Shown: positions 25,874 to 36,757 of the stretch, one piece after another
Position numbering within the stretch: the first letter of the stretch is position 1
Layout of the letters: every line of letters starts with the position of its first letter
NCBI GenBank assembly: GCA_951799445.1
Contig: OX637294.1
Location: forward strand, 27,491,452 to 27,555,451
Direction: 5' to 3'
Origin: Pseudisothecium myosuroides
Lineage: Eukaryota; Streptophyta; Bryopsida; Hypnales; Lembophyllaceae
Length of the DNA: 64,000 nt
Translations under genes and position numbers: made by a program
The notes under the pieces: generated by a model
What the model was told of the DNA's origin: nothing
The model's database searches: none
The model's input: the letters and a program-made list of their open reading frames with translations, nothing else

Positions 25874-28305
25874 TTAATCCCTACAGGACTGAGAGTACAT
25901 TTAACAAGTTGTCAAAAATTGTCATGTTCAAGTGCATATAGAGAAAATACAATAGAAAAAGTTTTTTTTTTAAAATTACTTGTATGAAACTGTACTAGAC
26001 GGCTACTATGGGAATGTGGAAAATTTTAGCCCATTTGATTATGTAGATTGTAAGCTTACAGAAGAAAAGAAATTTTTTGGACTTTGTCTGATAAGATCAG
26101 AAACCTTTAACTTCTCATGAAATGAGGTTTTTGCACTACACATAGTTTTTTTTTACCATTGCCTATTATCCTCTAAAGTTCTTTGATTATGTTTTCATCA
26201 AAAATGCTCCAAAATTGCCATTTCTAGTACAAGTACCAAATTTTAGAAAAAAAACATTTTTGGACATACATGTAACTGTAGTATCTTATAGTATGCTAGT
26301 TTCAGAAGATGTGGAAAAAAAAATCAGAATTTTCCATCATGTAGATTGGAAGATATTAGCATTTGAATTGGTAGAAATCATTTTTTTCCTTGCAAAAAAA
26401 CAGGGTAGCTGCACTTCACAAGGTCACATTTGTATGAAAAAATGTCTAAAATGGTAGTTCTTCTTTAAATTCTTTTTTCTAAACAAGTTGACTACATGCT
26501 TAAAAAATTTCAAATCTTTTGAAATTGTACAACATATAGGAAAAAAATAATAAGTAGGAAGAAGTAGAGAATGATTCAAAATACAAAATTGTTAAGAATT
26601 TAATTATGGAATTGAAAAATGTCAATCCCAATAATTGTAATGTTATATTAACCCCTAAAGGTCCGTTGTCCCTTCGGGGGACAAATGCGTTTTTGGGCAG
26701 GTACCTACAGGCTGAAATTTTGTCGTGATTTTTTGAAACTTTTTTGGAGATAGAAAAAATGATGAGCTTTGTGGGAATATAATTTTTTTCACAATCGGTG
26801 CTTGGGAACAAAAGTTATGACCAAATAAGCTCAAAACAGGGGACGCGGGGCAGCTCGGGTAGCAAAAAAAAATGGACAAAAATTTGAATTTTTTTTTTAA
26901 TATTTTTTTTCTCATAGATTATATTTTTGCCTATCTGGAAAGCTTTGATTCATTTCATTTGGGTATGTTATGAGAAAGTTATGGACATTCTTGTTTTTTG
27001 GGCAGTTAGAGCATCTTCTTGAAAAAAATAACTTGTAGGATTCATTTCTAAATGCAATTTTTCATATTTTTCAATTTTTTTTTTCTGCGTGGTTTATATT
27101 ACTTGCTAGAACAATCTCACCATTGGAATTAGTGCAATTTAATTCCATTTAAAATATATGAATATTTTAGATTTTCCTTCTATCTCATACCTACTTCTAC
27201 TTAACAATTTTTTTAAGAATGATAATTAAGTTTTTTTTAAATTTTGTTTTTTTTCCTAGATTCTCAACTCAATTCTCCACTATAAAGATTTAAAGCTCAA
27301 AACGTTGTAGTGCAAAAATTTTAAGTTAAAAATGTTCAAAGTCAAAAAATCCAGTCCCGCAATGTGCTGAAAAACTTGTTTTTTTCACTTTAAACGCAGA
27401 TATCTTGCAATCTGTGCAATCAAAAATTCTGAAATTTTTTCCACACACTCTCATACTAGTTGAGTGTCAGATCCTATGGTTAGATGTGGAAAAAAAACAA
27501 TTTTCAATTTTTTTTACTTTTTGCTATAGAAATGGTAGTTTTGAGTGTTTTTTGGCAGAAAAAAGCCTTGGTCCTTTAGGGGTTAAGCAATCTACATCTT
27601 GTGATTTTATTTTTTTCAAAAAATATTGAAAATTGAGTGAAATAAACAACTTCAAAGTTTATTTTAGAATAGAGAATCCATAACTGCCTGCAAACTAAAA
27701 TTCCTCATAACTTTTGACTCATTGATCAAAATGGAATGATTCAAAGCTTTCCGTGTATATTTAAATTTTGAAAACCAATTTCAAATTTTTGTTTTTCAAA
27801 AAAGTGATTTTTTTTAATTTGCCCGGATTGCCCAATTACAAAAAAAGTAATATATTAGGCCATAACTTTTTACTCCTATTTCCGAATGTCATGAAATTTA
27901 ATGCATATGAAAGATATTTGGCTTTGCCCCCTTCTTGTATTAAAAATTTAGCCTAAAATATGAAAATCTCCAATCACACGTACCTGCCCAAAATTTCTAT
28001 GTTGCTAAAAATAGCAGGCTGGTCCTTTAGGGGTTATATCATGGTAGTTATATACATGCCAAATTTTTGAAACAAATGAGTTTTTTTTCATCAACTGTTT
28101 AAAGTTGCCCTTTTTGTCCAAGAAAATTCAAGCAACATAACTTTCAATTTGGGCACTTGATAAAAAAAAAATATATATTTTAATGAAGTTCATATAAATG
28201 CACATCTTGTTTCAAAATTTCACAAACACCTCTAAAATGACTTCTACAATCCGAGTCTAAACTTCCTGTTGTTCCTTTGAGGGACAATGGATCTTTAGTG
28301 ATTAA
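25874..28305. mobile_element. TTAA-flanked composite (piggyBac-like non-autonomous) insertion
   Basis: TTAA at 25874-25877 and 28302-28305 flank 2,424 bp. The ends are imperfect inverted repeats (TTAATCCCTACAGGAC and TTAATCACTAAAGATCC). Copy 1 has the uninterrupted sequence GTCAATGTTGAGGCTAGGTG at the same place, against GTTAA then TGTTGAAGCTAGGTG here, which proves an insertion. TTAA target duplication and a C-rich terminus fit piggyBac-type MITEs. The interior contains further TTAA-type ends (26648, 27586, about 28034), and 26.65-27.0 kb is the inverted counterpart of 27.7-28.03 kb. It is therefore a nest or fold-back of related elements. No transposase is visible. Confidence 0.75.
26648..27586. 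mobile_element. Inner TTAA element with matching termini
   Basis: TTAACCCCTAAAGGTCC at 26648 and its exact reverse complement ending at 27586 bound 931 bp between TTAA sites. A further copy of the right end, GGTCCTTTAGGGGTTAT, lies at 28021-28037. The A/T-rich interior is related in inverse to 26.16-26.46 kb. No ORF with a recognisable domain is present. Confidence 0.7.
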
Positions 28306-29006
28306 TGTTGAAGCTAGGTGATTCAAGTGTGTGTGATGTATATTGATGTCACTATAAATTCAAGAATAATAAATAGTTTTTGTTCTGGAATGTACTTTTA
28401 CTAAAATACAGGATTGTTTTTTCTTCTATTTCTTGTTCTTCTATATGCTTATTGGTTTGAATGGTCTTTGTTGCCATAGATGTTCCATTTACTTTACTCT
28501 AGTTTTGAAGCCATTTGTTGAGTGATTTTGTATGAGTTTTAGGCTTTTCAATTGTGATAAATGATCCACTTAAGTTTTAGGAATTCTAATTAGTTTGCTA
28601 CATCAATAATTTATCCTATTAGTATGTGACACTAATTTACAAATGATGCACTATTCGTAATATTCTTAAATTATTTTAAATTAAAATCTTTTATGTGTTT
28701 TGTTAATTTTCACAGAATAAAATTAGTGCTTAGCAAATCTATAACCTCTACAATCTATCATTGTCGGGATAGTGTCTAGCAAAGTTATAACCTTTAGTAT
28801 TTTAGATCTAAAGAATAAAAATAATAAATTGGCAAATCTATAATCTATTCTATTCTTGCAAAGACACTAATATTGTGCCTTTCCTAATTGGATAAATTTA
28901 TGTAGCTTAAACTAGAGCTAACAATACACTTGACCCTCTCAAATGACATTGTTTTTACGGAGAATTGAGCTTCTAAATGAAGTCGAATGTATTTACTACT
29001 TTACAT
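28306..29006 (+). repeat. Distal flank of copy 2 of the inverted duplication
   Basis: Blocks match the minus strand of 8.8-9.4 kb: GAAGCTAGGTGATT, GACACTAATTTACAAA, GCAAATCTATAACCT and GAGCTTCTAAATGAAGT. The duplication therefore extends about 1.2 kb past the PPR stop codons, not counting insertions. Confidence 0.8.
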
Positions 29007-29228
29007 CACTACAAGCGAAAGGGGTGTTTTAAGTGAGTTTTTAAGTATATTCCTAGACATAAGATTGTAAGCAATGACCTTTAAGAAGATTTTCAGCAAA
29101 ATTTTACTAAAAACACATGTGTTTTTAGTAAAATTTTGCTGAAAATCTTCTTAAAGGTCATTGCTTACAATCTTATGTCTAGGAATATACTTAAAAACTC
29201 ACTTAAAACACCCCTTTCGCTTGTAGTG
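29007..29228. mobile_element. CACTA-type MITE, perfect 222-bp palindrome
   Basis: The element starts CACTACAAGCGAAAGGGG and ends with the exact reverse complement. As far as I can read, both 111-base arms are identical around the centre CACATGTG, with no loop. It is flanked by CAT on both sides (29004-29006 and 29229-29231), a 3-bp duplication as in CACTA (En/Spm) elements. Copy 1 of the duplication has the empty site TTTACATGTGG. Perfect arms imply a recent insertion. A transcript would fold into a long hairpin and could feed small-RNA production. Confidence 0.92.
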
Positions 29229-29231
29229 CAT

Positions 29232-30046
29232 GTGGAACTTGTTAAATCAAATGTATATACAACACGTCAAATTCTCAAGATACATTGGGAATGTCCAATT
29301 ACAAAATGTGTCAATAAAGAGGGTTAAAATCACTAATTACTACTAAAGTTAGAATTTGTCAAGTAAGAAATATCTATAGATGTGTAGGAACATTGCTTAC
29401 CACTAAAATAAAAATTTACAAGTTGACTAAGAAATAACTCTAAGTTCTTGGAAATTTAAATGATTGTATCATTGTTTGTGTAGTAAGGAATCGTTGTGCT
29501 TGTGATATACATTAAAATTGTAGGATTGATACTTGTTTCAAAATGTTTCCAATTTCATAAGGTTTCAAAATTGTCTACAACTAAGTTTGTTGTTAGTCGG
29601 TGCTAGGCTCTAATGCCGGCCTTCCACTAAAGGTGGGTACTCTTAACTAAGTGACTTAGAGCATCCTCACTCCAACTTATAATATGTGCCCAACAAAGTA
29701 CACTTTCATCAATTCTTCAGTTTCAAGGGATTTAATCACAATCTCTATATGTACCTAAAAAATAGTTATTGCACCAATTATAAGTCATCTTATTTAGAAC
29801 ATTTGACAAGATTCCATCTCAAGTGTAATCATGCACAAGAATCCACCTAAATTTAATCTTAGAAGATGTTTTGAGGGATTGGATACATTGAAGAAATTTG
29901 AAGAGTTGATTTGTCCAATTGACAAAAGAAGCTATTTTTCATCCATTTTGTTGAGTGTCAAGTGGCTTACCGGGCTACACTAAAGACGCCCTTATTAGAA
30001 AAAATGCTCATAAACAAGCTCTTAAAGTAAAGATGCCTATTACCAG
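29232..30046. other. Intergenic, no gene seen
   Basis: The first part still resembles the copy 1 flank (CATGTGGAACTTGTTAAATC). The remainder is A/T-rich without coding or repeat structure that I can identify. Confidence 0.4.
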
Positions 30047-30140
30047 CTTTGTCTCAATTCTACCCTCATGTGCTCGCATACAACATTTTGTATTCTAAGT
30101 GTACATAGGTGGTACATGAGGGCAGAATTGAGACTAGGTC
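30047..30140. repeat. Imperfect inverted repeat (hairpin)
   Basis: GTCTCAATTCTACCCTCATGT pairs with a near-exact reverse complement (ACATGAGGGCAGAATTGAGAC) across about 40 bases. It may be the core of an older MITE next to the following element. Confidence 0.6.
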
Positions 30141-30161
30141 GGTGAAAGATATGTGCACTTT

Positions 30162-30355
30162 CACTAGAAGAAAATTGCGTTGGAACCTAGGAAAACACGT
30201 GGGATTAGTTTTGTTGAGATCCTAGTTTCCAATGCAGATTTTTGTGTTCCAACACAGAAACGCATTGGAACACAAAAATCTGCGTTGGAAACTAGGAACT
30301 CCACAAAACCAATCCCACGTGTTTTCCTAAGTTCCAACGCAGTTTTCTTCTAGTA
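30162..30355. mobile_element. CACTA-like hairpin MITE (194 bp)
   Basis: The ends are CACTAGAAGAAAA and the reverse complement of TACTAGAAGAAAA, with TTT on both sides as a 3-bp target duplication. The two arms (GGAACCTAGGAAAACACGTG and its partner near 30315) pair imperfectly around a short loop near 30255. It is more diverged than the palindrome at 29007, so older. Confidence 0.8.
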
Positions 30356-30950
30356 TTTATATCCTCTCGATCACTTGCAATCATATATGATGCTCATTAT
30401 GAGCTTGTCTTAGTGACAGAATATTGAAGAACCAAAGCCTTGTGCCATGCCTTGAGTCCCTGACATATTGAGTTATTATATAGACTATATAGATTGTGAG
30501 GAAACTTAGGAAAGTACAAGAGTGCAATTCATTGTGCTATTATTAATTGCTTGTAAGGGAGGCAACCCATTCCTAACCACTTAAGCATTTCCACACATTT
30601 GCAAGGTGGGTTCTTGGACTAGATAAATTTTCAATGTGTAAAAATAGATTGCGGAAAATTAACATAATTTTCCAGTTTTTTTTTTGCAAAACAAAATTGT
30701 TATGAATTTTTGAGCACAAGATTCTGTCCCTCCCATTCTAGTCATATAGACTTTTCTATTTCCAACCAAGGGCTAGTTGCAAATCCACCAAGGGGTTGGT
30801 TGCAATATTGACAGTCTTGTAGCCAATCCTAAAATGCCACAACTGCCTTGGGAACCACACTACAATTAATCACTGTTCATCTCCTCTTGCACAAAAAGAA
30901 AACAGTCTACATTGCCAAAATGGGGTGGCAATTAGGAAAGGGTTGCCTCC
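30356..30950. other. Intergenic, no gene seen
   Basis: Non-repetitive, moderately A/T-rich sequence ends at the LTR F terminus. I see nothing else in it. Confidence 0.4.
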
Positions 30951-33273
30951 TGTGAGTATTTCTAACTCCACCCTTGAGTCAGAAAGTTGCACATAGGTTG
31001 TGGCGTCTTCTGAGTGGGAATTAATTTGGGTATATAAATCCTAGTCCAAGTGTTTGCATTCCAAGCAATGGACACTTTTTGTTATTGTTAATCCTGTAAA
31101 ATTCAAATTTTTTTAAGACACATTGATTGTTAAATGGTTAGAACATTGTGATTAAATCAAACTATGAAGCGAAAACAAACCTTAATCTAAATTAAAATTG
31201 TATCTAAGCAAAGTGATATAATATAGTTTCTTCTTTCCAGAATGGTAAAGAAATTTATATTCCAAGATTCCTGGTAAAAGTTATCAAAGGACGAATTTCG
31301 ACCCCTAACTTATGTTAAAAAAACTTCATTCACTAAACTAAAATAACAAATCAATTCAAAACAATTCAAGACTTTAGGATTGATTTATTAGTTATTCTAA
31401 CTACTGATTTCTTAAGATTAATTGTAATTTCAATCTAAATGAGTGAATTTCATCCAAAATTAGACTCAAATTTCATTCTAAACTTTTATCCGTCAAAGTT
31501 AAAATACTTTTAAAGGTAAAAATGGATTTTGAAATCCTTAAAAATTCCTTGCGTGATTCCAACTTTAAAAGATTTCCTAATGATTCCTTAATGAATTCTT
31601 GATTCCTAATAATTTTTTAATTAATTTTAATTCTAACTTGTTAACCTAAAATTATTATTTTTAAGATTTTCAGATATTGAAGCAATAAAGCAACAAATTA
31701 CCTTTCCAATAAAATAAGACATTAAAAAGACTAGAAACTTACAAAAAAGTTATTAATGGATGAAGTTTTACCTCAATTGGTAAGTTAGAATTTCATCCAC
31801 AAATTAATTCTAGTAAAAAGAGGCAAAATAACTTCTAATTTAACCTAAAAATCCTAATTTCCTTTATAGATTTTTTTTATATTTCTTTGGATGAAATCCT
31901 TAAATTCTCATCCAATTTTATGATTAAGGTACAATTATTAATAACTTCTTTGTTTTTTGTTTATTTTCTAAATGTGTGAGCTCTCAATTTGTTATTTGGG
32001 ACTCGTAGAATTATTTTTTTGGAAATTTGCAATTTAAAGTTGATAAAAGTAACTATACAAAAAGCCATAAAAAGAGTGTAGAACCAAAATAGGGTTGTGT
32101 CATACCCATTATAGTATTTGGTCTAGATTTATGTTTATATTTAGAATCCCCCCAAACCTTGCCTAAAAATAATATAGAAATAACAAAATGGCTAGATTTG
32201 GAGGGTTTGGGTTACACAACCCTAAAAGGGCTAAAGCCCACCATGAATGTGGCAATTCATGGCTAAGCCGGTCCGAGGGATCCACAGCGAGGCCATTAGG
32301 TTGGGTCTTAGAGTTAGATTTAGAATTCCCCATTAGATCGACAAATTCCCAAAATCCTGATTATTAGCATGCAGGAGCCACTAACGCAAGACAGGGCCCG
32401 TAGAGAAATCTACAGTCCAAGGATGGTAATTTAGGGTAAATTCCATGCCAGGAGTCCAACGATGAAATTGATTTGCCAAGATTCCTTCACTGGTAGAAGA
32501 TTCTCGCATCGTCGTTAATTCAAGGAGATGGCCAGTTTGATCTCCATTGACCAATCGTGCCAAGTACAGAAACGCATCTACACATCTTTCATGCGACTCC
32601 CTGAGAAGTCACGTGAAAATTCCTGGCATCTTCTGACTTGCAGAAGAACCTTTTCCGGGCGGTCAACCCTTCTAACCTCCAATGGGAATTTCATGGAAAT
32701 TATCCAGGTTACAATAAAATCTCACTAAAAATTAGACTAGCTTGTTTTATATTAATAATGCGCTCCGTGAAGTTTCACGACATTCCGATAATGGCAAGTA
32801 CCCGAACTGGCGAGATTCCTCGGGACTTAACCACGTGGCGGGGTCCCCGCCACGTTGACCGGCATTTCGGAACCATACGATGGCAAAACGAAGTCAACCA
32901 GGAGTCCTTTCCGACTCTCTCGCACCTACCGGAAACCCTAGGCTATTCACATTTCTCAAAATAGGAGACCCTTAAGATCTAAGATTTTACCGCGATTTGT
33001 TTTTTTAAACTAAATTAGCCTACGATGGGTTTTTGGCCTCGGTACGCGGTGACAGGGCTCTATATCTAAAACACGGTGATCTGGAGCCAACGGCGCAATC
33101 CGTTCGGCGATTGGAGTTAATCTCCAAAAGTTAGGATGTTGGTTCAGCATAGATGGTAGAAGTAGATTTTTAGGGATTAGGATGAAAATCTTTGAGGATG
33201 AGGATGAGGATGAAAATCCAAATTGATAAGGTTACCTTAGAAATCTAGAGGGAGGGGTGGACTGTTGGAAACC

Positions 33274-33280
33274 TATATAA
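33274..33280 (+). promoter_or_regulatory. TATA box of LTR A
   Basis: CTATATAAGGGCCCC is followed by a CT-rich stretch (TTTCTCTCTCTAG), a normal plant core promoter layout. LTR B has the same sequence at 53670. Confidence 0.75.
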
Positions 33281-33580
33281 GGGCCCCATTTCTCTCTCTA
33301 GAACACCCCCAATTCTTGTTTTGGATCCGTGGGTTCAAGTTATTTTGGATATTTTGGCATTTCAAGCCAAAAAACCTCTATGGTGTTTTTGGAGCACTTT
33401 TGGCTCCGTTGTTGTATTTCAAGCTTTGAAGGTCCTTGGGGGTCCTTCTATCTTGCCTTGTGTACTTTTCATGTCTTTTTTTCTTGTGTCTTTCTTGCAA
33501 GTGGAGAGCCCTCCTCTCTCTTGTGCGTTTTTTGCTAACTTGTGTGTATTGGGAGAATCTTTTTGTGTCTTGTTCTAATC

Positions 33581-33632
33581 CTAAAGCCACCCCCCACCGT
33601 ACCTTGGCAATGCCGCTTTGGGGGGCCTTTAG
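33581..33632 (+). promoter_or_regulatory. Conserved clamped RNA hairpin in LTR A
   Basis: CTAAAG and CCCCCC on the left pair with GGGGGG and CTTTAG on the right. The loop keeps ACCTTGGCAATGCCG. The same element lies at 53980-54031 (B) and 59416-59363 (E, minus). In E the outer stem is CTAGAG with CTCTAG, a compensatory base-pair change. It lies about 300 bases after the TATA box, so it should be in the transcript. A packaging or splicing role is possible but not shown. Confidence 0.6.
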
Positions 33633-33737
33633 TTCGTGAAGTTGTGTGTCACTACGTGTCCTAACTTGTCTATTTTCCTAGTCACATGTATTTACCTTCT
33701 TCTAACTTTTCTCTTGTTGTGTGGACCCCCCCCTCGG

Positions 33738-34162
33738 GACGGCGAAGCTTTGACTCTGTCACGTGTCTTTTCCTACCCTCTTCTATAGTCTTCCCCCTCG
33801 TGTGGACCCCCCTCGGGACGGCGAAGCTTTGAACCTACAACTAGTTCTAAGTCCTAGAGTGTGTGTTAAAAAGATCCCGGACGGCGGAACTTTGAATCCC
33901 CGGAGTGTCACAAGTCCTAGAGTTGGTGTTAAAACCAACTTGACGGCGAAGCTTTGAACCTCCCTGGTACTACATTCCAAAGTCTAGTTTCCAAGACCTT
34001 CTTGGAAAAGTCTAAAGTTTAGCTTCCAAGAGATTAGTGTTTAGCATGGGATAGGAGTGGCGTGTCCAAGTTTTGCAAGTTAGCACCTCCCCGTGTGAAG
34101 TTGCAAGTCTAGTGGTTTTTTACCAAAAATTTGGACCTAACCCCCCGAACGGTGAAGCTCTG
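33738..34162 (+). repeat. Array of the GACGGCGAAGCTTTGA motif in LTR A
   Basis: Five copies or close variants occur near 33738, 33817, 33879, 33941 and 34148, most preceded by a run of C. The core CGAAGCTTTG is nearly palindromic. LTR B has five at matching places, and LTR E has two (59107-59122, 59169-59184). Confidence 0.75.
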
Positions 34163-34347
34163 GCTTTGCCACAAAAAATCCAATTTTATTTTGAGTTAGT
34201 GGGATCCCCTAAGGGACCCCGTATATGTGGATTTGAGAAAGAAAGGCAATCAGCCAGCAAGCCCAAAGCATCAGACCAGCAACCAGCTCCATCGGGGCGG
34301 GTACTGGGTAGTCACGGGCGGGTATCGGCAGTCACCGAGGTGGATAT

Positions 34348-34512
34348 CCAGCAGTCATCGGAGCAAGGGGAGTCGGGGTCCAGCAGTCATCGGAGCAGAG
34401 GAGTCGGGTGGTCCAGCAGTCAATCGGAGCAGGGGAGTCGGGTGGTCCAGCAGTCAATCGGAGCAAGGGAGCCGGGGGTCCAGCAGTCAATCGGGGCAAG
34501 GGGAGTCAGATT
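34348..34512 (+). repeat. 33-bp minisatellite in LTR A
   Basis: Five units start CCAGCAGTC at 34348, 34380, 34413, 34447 and 34480 (32-34 bp each), containing CGGAGCAGGGGAGTCGG. LTRs B, E and H carry unrelated arrays at this place. Confidence 0.85.
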
Positions 34513-35107
34513 TTGGTCTTTTTAAAAAACTCCAACATTGGATTAAAAGAGCTACTTAGTACAAGGGCTAGTGGGGGATAGAGGTTAACTGGAAGGGAGT
34601 AAGGAAGAGGAGGCCAAAACAAGAAAGAACCACAAAAAACAAAACAAAATAAAGAGAAGCTCTTCAAAATGCCACACCTGCACACAAGTCTCCGTTCTCT
34701 CTCCATCTCACCAAACATAAACCACAAGAATGGAGGGAGATTAGAAAGGAGGGAGAATACGTAGTAGGAGGAAGGAAAGAGACGATAAATAGTGCCTAGC
34801 CTGGGATTAGGTAGGTCTAAAAGGAAATCCCAAAGAACTCCTCGTGACCATTAGAAGGAGGATTGGAATGACAAGTGTAAGACTTTTTTGTTGTAAGAGG
34901 GAAGAGCCCCATTAAGGTCCTTGGAGTTTGAATCTATAGTTGTAAGACATCCATAAAAGCTTAGGTGGAATAGTACTAGTGTAGAAGGAGAGAAGGGAAA
35001 AGAAAAGAAGGGAAGAAGGGAAAGAAGGAGTTTAGATTGCATGGGTGTAATATTTTCTAAAAATAAGCGGTGAGCTTGGAAAAAATTCAACAAAACAAAA
35101 GATCATC

Positions 35108-35170
35108 ATGGAGCACGGGGATGCACACGTGGACAGGGACGAAGTTATTTCTGACACCGGCAGTGAAGAG
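35108..35170 (+). CDS. Short leader exon in LTR A (ATG to 5' splice site)
   Basis: ATG at 35108 opens 21 codons starting MEHGDAHVDRDEV and ending with an acidic GSEE, directly followed by GTGAGT. LTR B has the same 63-nt exon with substitutions that keep the frame (MERENVYVDVDEV, ending GSEE/GTGAGT). The conserved start, length and donor suggest translation of a spliced mRNA whose next exon lies in the missing internal region. Its function is unknown, and it could instead be an upstream ORF. Confidence 0.5.
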
Positions 35171-35439
35171 GTGAGTTTTTGAATTAAACTCTGATGCTTT
35201 TTCCCTAATTCGTGTTAATTTCCCTAATCAGCCCTTAAAGCGCAATTAGCAAACCAAGATTAGTGCAAATTGAAAGTTTAGATTCAAAAGGTTAGAAATT
35301 AGAAGTAGAGGTTTCCGAAAACATATTGCACTTAGGATTTGGCTTCAAATCGACCGTGTTAGGATAAGTTAAGTAGTAGGGGGTAGGACGGAGGAATTTG
35401 ATTAAAATTTCATCCACAAGGAACCATGGATGGAACTTA

Positions 35440-36150
35440 GGGATTTAGGTTAGAAAGAGAATCTAGGATTTAAATTAGGGATTAATTAGTAGTTAAAAAT
35501 TAGAGTCAAATTAAGGCTTTAATTGGAAAAGTTAAATTCTAAAGTCAAAGTTTAGAGTTAACTTGGAAAAGTAAAAAGTTAGAGTTAATTAGAAGTTTAA
35601 TCTAGGGTTAAATTCTCAAGTCAAATCCTAGGGTAGATTAAAATCAAGAGTTTAGATTTAATTGGAAGTCAAAAATTAGAGTAAAAAATAGAAGTCAAAA
35701 GTGGAAGTTAAAATCAATTTAGGAGGTAGATTTAGAGTTAACCTAGGAGTAAAACAATAGGATTAAATTTGGAAGTAGAAAGTCAAAATTCTAAAGTCAA
35801 AAGTTAAAATTAAGTTTAGAGGTTAAATTTTAGAGTCAATTGAGAACTAAAAAGTTAGAGTAAAAAGCTAAAAGTAGAAGTTAAAAGTTAGAGGCTGAAA
35901 TTAAAATTTAGAGTTAGGTTAGAAAGTAAAAACTTAGAGTTAAAAGTCAAAGTATACAGTTAACTTTGGAGGGTAAATTTTAGAGTTAATTTAGGAGTAA
36001 AAACTGAGAGTTAAAAGCTAAAACGTAGAGCTAAATTTGGAGGTTAAAATTTAGAGTTAATTCAAAGGAGTAAAAGTCTAGAGTTACGGTTGGAAGTAAA
36101 CCTTAGAGTAAAAATTGAACTCTAGGATTGGTCTTTAGAAGTAGAACTTC
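35440..36150 (+). repeat. Degenerate TTAGAGTTAA / AAGTAGAAGTCAAA tract
   Basis: A purine- and T-rich low-complexity tract has an irregular period of 10-25 bases. Matching tracts lie in LTR B (55.95-56.64 kb) and fragment C (16.79-17.34 kb). It lies after the leader-exon splice donor, where an intron would be. Confidence 0.7.
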
Positions 36151-36679
36151 CAAGTAGAGCGTTAAAACCAAAGATAGTCTTAGGGGTTCGTGGAAGGAAC
36201 ATAGGAGTTCCCATTTCATGTAGTTAGGGACGTTAGAAATGACGCCAATTACCCAATCAACCCTAGACATGGGATAGATAGTTAGGGAGTTAGAATTTCA
36301 CTATCACCTCTGATCATCGCAGTTAGCTTGGAAGTTATTACATGCATTTCTAGTCATTTCTTTTGCCCATCCACGACACTTAGGAAACATTAGCAAAAAA
36401 GATCCATTGCTTGGAAGGCACAGTGGGCCGTGCTTACAACACCCCCATATATTAAAATAGTGGATAAAAGCATAGAACCTGGTCAGTGTTCGCTTTATTA
36501 CCAAGGGTGGGTAATCTAGCGCCCATAAAATGTAAGATGTTTTTGGAATCCTCTAAAAATTACCTATTTTTTTTCTAAATTCTAATTTAAATTGTAAGCC
36601 TCTTACCTAAGGACTAACTTCTAATTTCTTAAATTTGACTCTAAATTAATTCAAAAAGCAAAAGGAAAAACTGACATAC

Positions 36680-36757
36680 CTTTGTGTCAACGGTCGCCGC
36701 AGTCCCATCATTGTAGATCACCAACATGATGGTCTCGTTATATCTGTCGTCTTCCAT
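36680..36757 (-). CDS. Short leader exon in LTR F
   Basis: On the minus strand ATG 36757 opens 26 codons (MEDDRYNETIMLVIYNDG, ending VDTK) followed by GTATGT. Three more in-frame codons back to ATG 36766 are possible. Position and layout match the exons of LTRs A, B and E, but the peptide is different. Confidence 0.4.

Larger units (their letters stand above)
31975..36527 (+). mobile_element. Giant solo LTR A (4,553 bp, plus)
   Basis: It begins TGTGAGCTCTCAATTTG and ends TAATCTAGCGCCCATA, with AAATG directly on both sides (31970-31974 and 36528-36532), a 5-bp duplication as LTR integrases make. No internal gag-pol region or second LTR is present, so it reads as a solo LTR or an element made only of LTR-like sequence. 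In order it contains a 1.3-kb upstream region, TATA box (33274), clamped hairpin (33581), motif array (33738-34162), minisatellite (34348), ATG exon with splice donor (35108-35170), a degenerate TTAGAGTTAA tract, and the conserved 3' end with CCATTGCTTGGAAGGC. LTR B shares this order and long near-identical blocks. Confidence 0.88.

Noticed and set aside
33321..33640. Overlapping hydrophobic plus-strand frames just after the LTR A TATA box.
   Set aside because: LTR B has frame-breaking differences at the same place, so this is leader sequence and not a protein.
34348..34512. Regular repeats in LTR A looked like a CRISPR-type or coding repeat array.
   Set aside because: The units are contiguous without spacers and lie in a eukaryotic LTR. 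They are a minisatellite, and the ORF over it is an open low-complexity frame.
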